Source: Sphingomonadales bacterium (GTDB lineage Bacteria; Pseudomonadota; Alphaproteobacteria; Sphingomonadales; Sphingomonadaceae). From it: a stretch of DNA of 64,000 nt. Position 1 is the first letter of the stretch. Every line of letters starts with the position of its first letter. Both the position numbers and the translations under genes were made by a program. The DNA lies in contig JADJXT010000001.1 in assembly GCA_016720115.1 (NCBI GenBank), forward strand, positions 1,302,001 to 1,366,000. The letters run 5' to 3'. This document shows, one piece after another, positions 18,692 through 26,213 of the stretch. The notes under the pieces are model-generated. The model was not told the origin of the DNA. It saw only the letters and a program-made list of their open reading frames with translations, and did not search any database.

Positions 18692-19740
18692 CGGCCTCGG
18701 TCGCCTTGATTGACCGGATGAAGCTGCCCGAGCTGCTGCAGGATAAAGGCCTGCGCAAGCTGGCCGCCATTTTCGTGCTGGTCACGCTGCTGACTTCCGA
18801 AACAGTCTGGGCGCATTTTCTGAACCTTGTCGGTGCGGATAGCAGCCATTTTGAAGACCCGGTTGCTGCGCCGGTGCTTGCGGAGGCGGAGATTATCCAA
18901 CTGGTCAAACTCACCGAGCGGCCTGACCCGTTCGCCGACCTGACGCCCGACGAGGCACTCGAACGCAACGAAGCGATACCTTTCGTCGATACCCCGGTGA
19001 TGGGGGCAAGACCGTTTCGCGCGCTCAATCTGGCCGACGGCACGGGCCTGACCGCGCTCCGCTGCCTGACGCAAGCCGTCTATTACGAAGCCGCCTACGA
19101 GCCGCTGCAGGGCCGCCGCGCCGTGGCGCAGGTTGTGCTGAACAGGATGCGGCATACCGCATTCCCGAAATCGGTGTGCGGGGTCGTTTACCAAGGGGTG
19201 AACCGCCCGGTATGCCAGTTCAGCTTCACCTGCGACGGCTCGCTCAATCGCAGGCCCGGCGCCGCAGCCTGGAAGGAAGCGGAGGCGGTCGCGACAGCGG
19301 CGCTTGCCGGTTATGTCGAACCGAGCGTCGGCCACGCGACCCACTACCATGCCAATTATGTCTCCCCCTACTGGGCGCCGAAACTGGTGAAGATCAGCAA
19401 GATTGGTGCGCATATATTCTACCGCTGGCCGGGCCGTTGGGGGATGCCGACTGCATTTGCGGGGCTCCATTCAGGCAGCGAGGCCATTCCTGCGATATTG
19501 CCGAGGGCATTGGTGCGTCGCGATGGCAGCCCCGCGCTTTCGCCCGACGCCGATCCCGATGCAGGCCGGGCCTATGCGGCGGCGCGGCTTCCGGCCAATC
19601 TCGTTCCCGAAAGCCGCGCGGAAAATGATGTCGGCGGGCGGCTGGATGTTTCCAAAGGCTGGTCAGCAAACATTCCCGAGCCCGAAGATACCTATCATTC
19701 GTCAAGGGCAATCGCGAAGCAACAGGCCGGCGAATATTAG
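18688..19740 (+). CDS. SleB/CwlJ-type cell wall hydrolase inside the exporter operon
   Basis: A 350-residue peptidoglycan hydrolase of the SleB/CwlJ (Hydrolase_2) family. Residues about 24-45 form one membrane segment (LAAIFVLVTLLTSETVWAHFL), anchoring a periplasmic domain. The family core spans about 125-245: RCLTQAVYYEAAYEPLQGRR with the presumed catalytic Glu in YYEA, then QVVLNRM, PVCQFSFTCDG and THYHANYVSPYW. The chosen GTG start overlaps the ABC gene's TGA (GTGA); an in-frame ATG at 18718 is an alternative. A wall hydrolase placed between the ABC and HlyD genes of a type I exporter is unusual. It suggests local murein opening for assembly of the export channel or passage of a huge substrate (inference). 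It is not a LapG-type protease, as no transglutaminase-like motif is seen. Confidence 0.88.
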   Translation: MTASVALIDRMKLPELLQDKGLRKLAAIFVLVTLLTSETVWAHFLNLVGADSSHFEDPVAAPVLAEAEIIQLVKLTERPDPFADLTPDEALERNEAIPFVDTPVMGARPFRALNLADGTGLTALRCLTQAVYYEAAYEPLQGRRAVAQVVLNRMRHTAFPKSVCGVVYQGVNRPVCQFSFTCDGSLNRRPGAAAWKEAEAVATAALAGYVEPSVGHATHYHANYVSPYWAPKLVKISKIGAHIFYRWPGRWGMPTAFAGLHSGSEAIPAILPRALVRRDGSPALSPDADPDAGRAYAAARLPANLVPESRAENDVGGRLDVSKGWSANIPEPEDTYHSSRAIAKQQAGEY

Positions 19741-19778
19741 ACACAGTGAAGGCGTCATATAGATATGGAAGGTGGTTC

Positions 19779-21047
19779 ATGATCCGCAGCAGACCCTATG
19801 TCGGCGCCCGCCGAGTCGTTCTGGCCGCTGGCGTTGCCATGTTCGTGTTCGTCAGCTGGGCGAGTTTTGCGCGGGTTGACGAAGTGACGCGTGGGCAGGG
19901 GCGGGTGATCCCGTCGAGCAAGGCGCAGGTCGTCCAGTCGGCGGAGCCCGCAACCATCCGCGATATCGTGGTGCGCCCTGGGCAGGCCGTCCGCAAGGGC
20001 CAGTTGCTCGTCCGCCTCGATGATACCGAATCCTCCGCGCAACTGGGCCAGATAGAGGCCGAAAACCGGTCGCTTGCCGCGCGCGCCGATCGCCTTTCCC
20101 GCGAGGGCACCGGAGGGGCAGGGGGCACGGACTGCGCCAATGATCCCAGCGCGCAATGCAGCGAGGAAGCCGCGCTCCAGTCGGTGCGGGCAGCGGCGCT
20201 GCGCAGCCGGAAGGCGGCGCTCGGCGCGGCTATCGAACAGCGCCGTCGCGATTATGCCGAAGCGCAGGCGACGGTCGGTTCGCTGCAATCGAGCCTGAAA
20301 ATTGCGCAGGATCAGGTCGCCATGATCGCTCCGCTGGCGGCGCAGTCGATCGTGCCCAAGACCGAACTGATGGATGCGCAGCGCGAAGTGACCGAATTGC
20401 AAGGCAAGCTGGCGGCGGCGCAGCAGGCGGCCTCACGCTCGCAGGCGGCGATCAGCGAGGCGCAGGCGCAGTCGGCGGAGGCGGGGCTGCAATTCCGCCA
20501 GGAAGCCCTCAACGAACGCAGCCAGCTGGTCGCCAAGATGGCGGTGAACAGCGAATCGCTGCGCGGTGCGGCAGGCCGCCTGCAACGCAGCGAAATACGC
20601 TCCCCGGTCAACGGAATCGTCAACGATGTTCAGGTGACGACGGTCGGCGGCTTTGTGCAGGCCGGGCAGAAAATCATGCAGGTCGTTCCGCTGGGCGACA
20701 AGCTGCTGGTTGAGGCACGGGTGTCGCCCAAGGACATCGCTTTCATCAAGGTCGGCGACCGGGCGAATGTGAAGGTGACCGCTTATGATTTCGCGGTTTA
20801 TGGCGGGCTGACGGGCAAGGTTGTGCAGATTTCGGCCGACAGCATCTATGACGAAGCTGCGCGGGAAAGCTATTTCGGCGTCGTCGTGCAGACCGACCGC
20901 GCCTTTCTGCAAAGCGGCAAGCGCCGGTTGCCGATCAGCCCGGGGATGATCTGTGATGTCGAAATCGTCACGGGGATGAAAAGCGTGCTCAGCTATCTGC
21001 TGAAGCCGCTGATCCGCGCCCGGTCAGAGGCGCTGAGCGAGCGCTAA
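19779..21047 (+). CDS. HlyD-family periplasmic adaptor of type I secretion
   Basis: A 422-residue membrane fusion protein that bridges the ABC exporter and TolC. One N-terminal transmembrane helix (VVLAAGVAMFVFVSWASFA) is followed by the first lipoyl half (VIPSSKAQVVQSAEPATIRDIVVRPGQAVRKGQ). Next come a long alpha-helical hairpin (about 90-270), the second lipoyl half (RSEIRSPVNGIVNDVQV) and the HlyD C-terminal beta-barrel (LLVEARVSPKDIAFIKVGD). The ATG at 19779 is preceded by GGAAGG at good distance; an upstream in-frame GTG at 19746 is less likely. It is the last gene of the tolC-ABC-hydrolase-hlyD operon. Confidence 0.93.
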   Translation: MIRSRPYVGARRVVLAAGVAMFVFVSWASFARVDEVTRGQGRVIPSSKAQVVQSAEPATIRDIVVRPGQAVRKGQLLVRLDDTESSAQLGQIEAENRSLAARADRLSREGTGGAGGTDCANDPSAQCSEEAALQSVRAAALRSRKAALGAAIEQRRRDYAEAQATVGSLQSSLKIAQDQVAMIAPLAAQSIVPKTELMDAQREVTELQGKLAAAQQAASRSQAAISEAQAQSAEAGLQFRQEALNERSQLVAKMAVNSESLRGAAGRLQRSEIRSPVNGIVNDVQVTTVGGFVQAGQKIMQVVPLGDKLLVEARVSPKDIAFIKVGDRANVKVTAYDFAVYGGLTGKVVQISADSIYDEAARESYFGVVVQTDRAFLQSGKRRLPISPGMICDVEIVTGMKSVLSYLLKPLIRARSEALSER

Positions 21048-21054
21048 GGTTTGT

Positions 21055-21165
21055 CCCGTTCGGCAGCATTATGTCGTCGACGATGGTTTCATCTCGGTCA
21101 CACCGCTGCAACTTGATCTGACCCATCGCGAGACGCTTGAGGTGCTGCGCGCCGCTTATTCCTGA
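21055..21165 (+). pseudogene. surE: 3' remnant of surE (5'/3'-nucleotidase)
   Basis: In one + frame this short stretch reads RQHYVVDDGFISVTPLQLDL followed by THRETLEVLRAAYS and a stop at 21163. The pattern (D)GxISVTPLQLDLT is the well-known C-terminus of SurE, the stationary-phase survival nucleotidase. Nothing upstream encodes the remaining 200 or so residues; the HlyD stop codon is only 14 bases before the recognisable part. This is therefore a truncated 3' end, left when DNA ending with the HlyD gene replaced the rest of surE (inference). It was identified from the motif alone. Confidence 0.72.
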
Positions 21166-21183
21166 TCCGCGCTATCGGGCGAT

Positions 21184-21642
21184 TTACAAACCGACCGTCT
21201 TTGCGATCACAGCAATCGAAATTCCGAACAGCGCGATGCAAAGCGGGACGACCAGTATCTGCCCGGCAACAGCGCTGTGGGTCATCGGGCCACTCCAGGT
21301 TTCGAGCACGCCGATGCCATTTTCAAAGTGCGATTTTTTCCGTGGCGGGTTCAGTTCGAACAGGATGGCGGCTGTCCCGAAAAACATGAATGTATAGGCT
21401 ACGCTGATCGCCAGCATGAACAGGCCCGAACGCTCGGTGCCAATGGCGGTGAGCAGACCGGCGAAAAACAATGCGTAGCATGCCCACATGGCGTGCCACA
21501 CCGATCTGGGGATTTGCAGGTCGGTCGCCTCTGGCTGAACCGGGGTGTCGCCCGTGTCCGGAACGATGCTGGGATCGTCCAGCGAAACGGGTTTCGGTTC
21601 GCCAAGTGCTGCGCTTTGCAATTCATCAAGCATGTTGAACAT
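21184..21642 (-). CDS. hypothetical membrane protein of the NO-response module
   Basis: A 152-residue protein with a soluble 45-residue N-terminus and about three hydrophobic segments (AMWACYALFFAGLLTAIG, LFMLAISVAYTFMFFGTAAIL, IAVIAK-containing C-terminal helix). I do not recognise a named family. Its start codon lies inside the end of the truncated haemoglobin gene (17-bp overlap), implying translational coupling with it. It is probably controlled by the same NsrR-like site. A role in nitric oxide or nitrosative stress is inferred only from this context. Confidence 0.75.
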   Translation of the reverse strand: MFNMLDELQSAALGEPKPVSLDDPSIVPDTGDTPVQPEATDLQIPRSVWHAMWACYALFFAGLLTAIGTERSGLFMLAISVAYTFMFFGTAAILFELNPPRKKSHFENGIGVLETWSGPMTHSAVAGQILVVPLCIALFGISIAVIAKTVGL

Positions 21643-22087
21643 CCTTCATTCTGGAGGGTAGGCGACCGTCGCGGTGGATGCGAATGCCGGCCAGCAGGCT
21701 GTCGGCAATCATGCGTGCGGGGACGAGTATCATGTCCCGGGCAGCCTCCGATGGCGCGGTATCCACAAGCGTTTGTTCGAACAGCGCGAGCCAGTGATCG
21801 AACTCGGCTGCTTCGATCTGCGGAATGGCGACATGCTTCAGCATCGGATTGCCCGAAAAACTGCCGCTGTTGTGCAGCACCGACCGCCAGAATTGCTTCA
21901 TCCGCTCCAGATGCTCGGGCCAGGCCTTGATCCGCTTGTCGAAGATCGGCCCCAGCATCGCATCGTCGCGGACGCGCGTGTAAAAGCTTTCGACCAGCAG
22001 GCCGATATAGGCTTCGTCAATGCCGAAAGCTTCGGCGGCGGATTTCTTGGCCTGGCGCGCTGAGGCGGAATGGGGATGTACTGTCAT
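21626..22087 (-). CDS. group III truncated haemoglobin
   Basis: A 153-residue globin of the truncated (2/2) group III family, which binds O2 and NO through haem. The sequence FWRSVLHNSGSFSGNPMLKH followed by VAIP matches the group III signature, with the proximal histidine in PMLKH. LVESFYTRVRDDAMLGPIF is the usual N-terminal helix. An in-frame ATG at 22120 would add 11 residues but lies within the operator palindrome, so the ATG at 22087 (MTVHPHS) is preferred. No strong ribosome binding site is visible. It is divergent from the NsrR-like regulator and overlaps the small membrane protein gene downstream. NO detoxification or sensing is the likely role. Confidence 0.88.
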   Translation of the reverse strand: MTVHPHSASARQAKKSAAEAFGIDEAYIGLLVESFYTRVRDDAMLGPIFDKRIKAWPEHLERMKQFWRSVLHNSGSFSGNPMLKHVAIPQIEAAEFDHWLALFEQTLVDTAPSEAARDMILVPARMIADSLLAGIRIHRDGRLPSRMKDVQHA

Positions 22088-22100
22088 GATACGACTCGAT

Positions 22101-22123
22101 AAGTGGTATTTGAAATACATCTA
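22101..22123. promoter_or_regulatory. NsrR-type operator palindrome
   Basis: An 11-1-11 inverted repeat with half-sites AAGTGGTATTT and AAATACATCTA around a single G. It closely resembles the established NsrR consensus (AAGATGCATTT and its complement around one base). It lies just upstream of the truncated haemoglobin ATG and in the gap shared with the divergent NsrR-like gene. Repression relieved by nitric oxide is the expected behaviour. Confidence 0.75.
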
Positions 22124-22166
22124 TAACCATGTTGCGGCTAAAAGCAATATTTGATATGCAACTTTA

Positions 22167-22640
22167 ATGCGATTGAACCTGCATACCGATTATGCGCTGC
22201 GGATATTGATGTATCTGGCGACCAAATCCGATCAGGCATCGGTCGATGAAATTGCCGGGGCCTATGGCATTTCACGCAATCATCTGATGAAGGTGGCACG
22301 CAGTCTGGTTGAATTGCAGTTGATAGAGGCGAGGCGGGGGCGTGGCGGCGGCTTCGCACTTGCCGCTGCACCCGAAGCGATCAATGTCGGCTTTGTCGTG
22401 CGCAAGCTGGAAAGTCTTGAAAGCTTCGTCGAATGTTTCGACCGCGGGGCGAATAGCTGCCCTATTGCGGGTGTTTGCGGGCTGCAGGGTGCGCTGAACG
22501 GGGCGCTGGCGGCTTTTCTGGGCAAGCTGGATGAATATATGCTGTCGGACCTGATCCACGATCGCACCCGCTTCCTGCGGCAATTGGCTATGCCCGATCA
22601 GGCACCGAGCAGGCCGAACACCAGCCCCATGGCGGCGTAG
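22167..22640 (+). CDS. nsrR: NsrR-like Rrf2-family nitric-oxide-sensing repressor
   Basis: A 157-residue Rrf2-family transcription factor. The N-terminal winged helix (MRLNLHTDYALRILMYLATK; DEIAGAYGISRNHLMKVARSL) matches NsrR closely. Three cysteines spaced C-x7-C-x5-C (ECFDRGANSCPIAGVCGL, about residues 91-105) are the [Fe-S] cluster ligands that react with NO. It is divergent from the truncated haemoglobin gene, with an NsrR-type palindrome in the gap. A second, weaker dyad at 22141-22165 may allow autoregulation. Its last 43 bases overlap the convergent DUF1761-like gene. Confidence 0.9.
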   Translation: MRLNLHTDYALRILMYLATKSDQASVDEIAGAYGISRNHLMKVARSLVELQLIEARRGRGGGFALAAAPEAINVGFVVRKLESLESFVECFDRGANSCPIAGVCGLQGALNGALAAFLGKLDEYMLSDLIHDRTRFLRQLAMPDQAPSRPNTSPMAA

Positions 22641-22999
22641 AAGACGATCCAGTATCCCGCATCGATGGCGAACAGCTTCCCCGATTTGCGACCAAACAGA
22701 TAGTTGGTGCCGATTGCCGGTGCGACAAAGCCGATGGCAATGCCGGTCGAAATCATCATCGTGCGATAAAAGTCGGTATCAAAATGTGCGAGCAGATGGC
22801 CGAGGAACACCGCCGACAATATGCTGAACAGGAAGGTCAGCCCGAATATCTTGGCCATGTTGGCCGATTTGATTTCGTCGTCCGACAGCCCGGTTTCGCG
22901 CTGCCACGCCTTGCCGAACAAGGGGCCGTACCACAGCCCGCCGACGAGGAATCCTGCCGCCGCCGCAACAAAGATCGCCAAGAGATTTGCATTCGCCAT
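22598..22999 (-). CDS. DUF1761-family small membrane protein
   Basis: A 133-residue protein with four predicted membrane helices (LLAIFVAAAAGFLVGGLWYG, FLFSILSAVFLGHLLA, MISTGIAIGFVAPAIG, WIVFYAAMGLVFGLLGA). The GGLWYGPLFGKAW segment is characteristic of DUF1761, whose function is unknown. The ATG at 22999 has a GGGAGAAA ribosome binding site; longer in-frame starts lack this. It overlaps the 3' end of nsrR tail to tail. Confidence 0.85.
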   Translation of the reverse strand: MANANLLAIFVAAAAGFLVGGLWYGPLFGKAWQRETGLSDDEIKSANMAKIFGLTFLFSILSAVFLGHLLAHFDTDFYRTMMISTGIAIGFVAPAIGTNYLFGRKSGKLFAIDAGYWIVFYAAMGLVFGLLGA

Positions 23000-23103
23000 G
23001 ATTTTTCTCCCTTTTCCCCTCCTCTTCAGGGGAGAGGCTTCAGTACTGCGCCCAAATCCATTTGGTGACAAGCGCTGTAAAAAGGCCTATGCGCGCGCCC
23101 ATC

Positions 23104-24474
23104 ATGGCAACCAAAATCGAAGCGGCACCCAAGGTCGGAATGGTCTCCCTTGGCTGCCCCAAAGCGCTGGTCGACAGCGAACGCATCCTCACCAAACTCC
23201 GCGCGGACGGCTATGCAATGTCGCCCGATTATGAAGGCGCGGATGTCGTCCTCGTCAACACTTGCGGCTTCCTCGACAGCGCGAAGGAAGAAAGCCTTGA
23301 AGCGATTGGCGAGGCGATTGCCGAAAATGGCCGGGTGATCGTCACCGGCTGCATGGGCAATGAAGCCGACCTTATCCGGGCGCGTTTTCCGGAGGTTCTG
23401 GCGATAACCGGCGCGCATCAATATGAGGATGTGGTGCAGGCCGTCCATCAGGCCGCACCGCCCGCGCGCAGCGCCTTTGTCGATCTGGTGCCTGAAGGCG
23501 GGTTGAAGCTGACGCCGCGCCATTACAGCTATCTGAAGATATCCGAAGGCTGCAACCACGCTTGCGCCTTCTGCATCATCCCCTCGCTGCGCGGCAAACT
23601 CGCCAGCCGCCGGATCGATGCGGTGCTGCGCGAGGCGGAGAAGCTGGTTTCGGCGGGCACCAAGGAATTGCTGGTCATCAGCCAGGATACGTCGGCCTAT
23701 GGCGTCGATACCCGCCACGAGCCGCGCGAATGGAAAGGGCGGCAGGTGCGCGCGCACATGACCGATCTGGCGCGCGAACTGGGGCAATTGCGGACGGCGG
23801 AGGGCAGGGCGCCGTGGGTGCGGTTGCACTATGTCTATCCCTATCCGCATGTCGACGATGTCATCCCGCTGATGGCTGAAGGGCTGCTGACGCCCTATCT
23901 CGACATTCCGTTCCAGCACGCCGCGCCCCCGGTGCTGAAGGCGATGAAGCGACCCGCGAACGAAGCCAAGGTGCTTGAACGCATCCGCAACTGGCGCAGA
24001 ATCGCGCCTGATATTGCCATCCGTTCGAGCTTTGTCGTCGGCTTTCCGGGCGAAACCGAGGCGGATTTTCTATATCTGCTCGACTGGCTCGACGAGGCGC
24101 AGCTCGACCGTGTGGGGGCCTTCCGGTTCGAACCCGTCGAAGGCGCCGCCGCCAATGCCTTGCCCGATGCCGTGCCCGAAGAGGTCAAGGAAGAGCGCTA
24201 TCAGCGTATCATGGAAAAGACCGCCGCGATCAGCGCCGCCAAGCAGGCCGCCAAGGTCGGACGCACGCTGGCGGTGATTGTCGACGAGGTTGGCGAACCC
24301 GATGACGATGGCAGCATCGGCGCCACTGCGCGCAGCCAGGCCGATGCGCCCGAAATCGACGGCAATGTCTTCCTGCGCGACGTTCCCGAAGCCCTGCAGC
24401 CGGGCGATATCGTCGAAGTCACGATAGAAGATGCCGACGAGCACGATCTGTTCGGGGCGATTGCCAATCCGTGA
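23104..24474 (+). CDS. rimO: ribosomal protein S12 methylthiotransferase RimO
   Basis: A 456-residue radical-SAM enzyme that adds a methylthio group to an aspartate of ribosomal protein S12. The N-terminal UPF0004 domain carries VSLGCPKALVDSE and NTCGFLDSAKEESLEA. The radical-SAM cluster motif is C-x3-C-x2-C (EGCNHACAFCIIPSLRG). A C-terminal TRAM domain runs from about residue 385. GCPK and the following EESL..I distinguish RimO from the MiaB at the right end of this window. Several in-frame starts exist (23062, 23089, 23104); the third best matches the family N-terminus. Confidence 0.94.
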   Translation: MATKIEAAPKVGMVSLGCPKALVDSERILTKLRADGYAMSPDYEGADVVLVNTCGFLDSAKEESLEAIGEAIAENGRVIVTGCMGNEADLIRARFPEVLAITGAHQYEDVVQAVHQAAPPARSAFVDLVPEGGLKLTPRHYSYLKISEGCNHACAFCIIPSLRGKLASRRIDAVLREAEKLVSAGTKELLVISQDTSAYGVDTRHEPREWKGRQVRAHMTDLARELGQLRTAEGRAPWVRLHYVYPYPHVDDVIPLMAEGLLTPYLDIPFQHAAPPVLKAMKRPANEAKVLERIRNWRRIAPDIAIRSSFVVGFPGETEADFLYLLDWLDEAQLDRVGAFRFEPVEGAAANALPDAVPEEVKEERYQRIMEKTAAISAAKQAAKVGRTLAVIVDEVGEPDDDGSIGATARSQADAPEIDGNVFLRDVPEALQPGDIVEVTIEDADEHDLFGAIANP

Positions 24475-24482
24475 TGCAAACG

Positions 24483-24499
24483 GGTTGCAATCTGCAACC
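24483..24499. promoter_or_regulatory. short dyad upstream of the monooxygenase gene
   Basis: A perfect 7-bp inverted repeat (GGTTGCA / TGCAACC) with a 3-base centre, 57 bases before the monooxygenase start and just after the rimO stop. It could be an operator for a dimeric regulator or part of a weak terminator. No regulator gene is adjacent. Confidence 0.35.
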
Positions 24500-24555
24500 A
24501 TCTTATTAATCTCCCCTTGAACCAGCAATTAAAAATGGGACAGAGGAGACAGCCG

Positions 24556-26088
24556 ATGGTGGCAAAGCAGCATGGGGGCGAATTTGACGTCCTGATTGTC
24601 GGGGCGGGGCTTTCGGGGATTGCCGCTGCGGCGCACCTGACCATGCAATGTCCGGGCAAGAGCTATGCGATCATCGAGCAGCGCGCCGACATGGGCGGCA
24701 CATGGGATCTGTTCCGCTATCCCGGCATCCGTTCGGATTCGGACATGCACACGCTCGGTTATCGCTTCAAGCCGTGGACTGAAGCAAAGGCGATTGCCGA
24801 TGGCCCGGCCATCCACAAATATGTTCATGAAACCGCGGAGGAATATGGCATCACCCAGCACATCCGCTTCCGCCACCGCGTGCTCGGCGCCGACTGGTCG
24901 ACCGAAAAGGCCTGCTGGACGGTAACCGCGCGCCGCGAAGAGGATGGGGCAGAGGTGCAGTTCACCGCCAACTTCCTGTTCATGTGCGCGGGCTATTATG
25001 ATTATGATCAGGGCTATCGCCCCGAATTCCCGCAAGAGGCGAGCTTCGCCGGGCGCATCATTCACCCGCAGCACTGGCCGGAGGATCTGAACTATGCGGG
25101 CAAGAAGGTGGTGGTGATCGGATCGGGTGCGACCGCCGTCACCATCGTGCCGGTGATGGCCGAGACTGCCGCCAAGGTCACCATGCTGCAGCGCACGCCG
25201 ACCTATATGGCCTCGCGCCCGGCGAAGGACTGGCTCGCCAACTCGCTGCGCGCGATCCTGCCCGACATGACAGCGTACAAGATCACTCGCTGGCGCAATA
25301 TCCTGATGCAGCGCTTCACCTATAATATGGCGCGCAAGAAGCCGCAGAAAATGAGCAAACGCCTGCTCGATATGACACGCAAGATGCTGCCCGCCGATTA
25401 TCCGACCTTCGAAAAGGATTTCCAGCCGCCCTACACGCCGTGGGAGCAGCGGCTGTGCCTCGTTCCCGATGCCGACATGTTCAATGCGATCTCCAGCGGC
25501 AGCGCCGAAATCGTCACCGATCATATCGACCATTTCACGGCTAAGGGCATCAAGCTGAAATCGGGGCGTGAGCTGGAGGCGGACATCATTGTTACCGCGA
25601 CCGGCCTCAACCTTGTGATGATGGGCAAGACCGAACTCCGCATCGATGGCAGGCCGACCGTGCCGAGCGAGCATGTCAGCTATAAGGGGACGATGTTCAA
25701 CGACATTCCCAACATGGCGAGCGTGTTCGGCTATGTGAATGCGAGCTGGACGTTGAAAACCGATATCGTGGCCGATTATGTCTGCCGCCTGCTCAAGACG
25801 ATGGACGCGAAGGGCGCGCAGATCGCCAATCCGCATCTGGCCGATGCCGATATGCCGCGCCTGCCCTGGGTGGAGGATTTCTCGTCGGGCTATTTCGCGC
25901 GCTCGTTCGACAAGCTGCCCAAAAATGGCGACCGCCACCCCTGGCGCGTGCTTCAGGATTACAAGGCCGAGAAGAAGATCCTCACCGAAGAGCCGGTCGA
26001 CGATGGCGTGATGCTGTTTTCGAAAGCGGGCGCGATGGCAAAGCCGCTGGATGCAGCAGCGGCACCGATGCTGGAGGCGGCGGAGTAA
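24556..26088 (+). CDS. FAD/NADPH-dependent monooxygenase of Baeyer-Villiger type
   Basis: A 510-residue class B flavoprotein monooxygenase. The FAD Rossmann motif is GAGLSG near residue 16, and a second nucleotide motif VIGSGATAVT near 195 binds NADPH. Between them lies FAGRIIHPQHWP, which fits the Baeyer-Villiger fingerprint FxGxxxHxxxW[PD]. Later segments (VTATGLNLV, FGYVNASWTLK) are typical of this group. The substrate, a ketone or similar hydrophobic compound, cannot be told from sequence. The ATG at 24556 is preceded by GAGGAGA; an upstream in-frame ATG at 24517 lacks one. Confidence 0.9.
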   Translation: MVAKQHGGEFDVLIVGAGLSGIAAAAHLTMQCPGKSYAIIEQRADMGGTWDLFRYPGIRSDSDMHTLGYRFKPWTEAKAIADGPAIHKYVHETAEEYGITQHIRFRHRVLGADWSTEKACWTVTARREEDGAEVQFTANFLFMCAGYYDYDQGYRPEFPQEASFAGRIIHPQHWPEDLNYAGKKVVVIGSGATAVTIVPVMAETAAKVTMLQRTPTYMASRPAKDWLANSLRAILPDMTAYKITRWRNILMQRFTYNMARKKPQKMSKRLLDMTRKMLPADYPTFEKDFQPPYTPWEQRLCLVPDADMFNAISSGSAEIVTDHIDHFTAKGIKLKSGRELEADIIVTATGLNLVMMGKTELRIDGRPTVPSEHVSYKGTMFNDIPNMASVFGYVNASWTLKTDIVADYVCRLLKTMDAKGAQIANPHLADADMPRLPWVEDFSSGYFARSFDKLPKNGDRHPWRVLQDYKAEKKILTEEPVDDGVMLFSKAGAMAKPLDAAAAPMLEAAE

Positions 26089-26104
26089 ACCCGCCAATCC
26101 GAAA

Positions 26105-26209
26105 ACCGTAGTGCTGAGCCTGTCGAGCCGTAGGCCACCGAAGGTGAACGGCGCTTCACGGTTTGCGCTGATGCTGATAGCCGTGCTTCGACAGGCTCAG
26201 CACTACGGT
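26105..26209. repeat. intergenic hairpin element with 22-bp perfect inverted arms
   Basis: Arms at 26105-26126 and 26188-26209 are perfect inverted copies over 22 bases (core TGAGCCTGTCGA), separated by about 60 bases. They lie between the convergent monooxygenase and lipoprotein genes. A related pair occurs at 45462-45566. The structure could act as a bidirectional terminator and belongs to a repeat family. Confidence 0.85.
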
Positions 26210-26213
26210 GTAT

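Noticed and set aside
18688..19740. Reading the operon hydrolase as a LapG-type adhesin protease
   Set aside because: The sequence has SleB/CwlJ motifs (QAVYYEAAYEP, CQFSFTCDG) and no Cys-His-Asp transglutaminase-like pattern.
24529..26097. A 522-codon open frame opposite the monooxygenase gene
   Set aside because: The + strand protein has clear FAD, NADPH and Baeyer-Villiger motifs. The antisense translation is His/Arg-rich with no domains.
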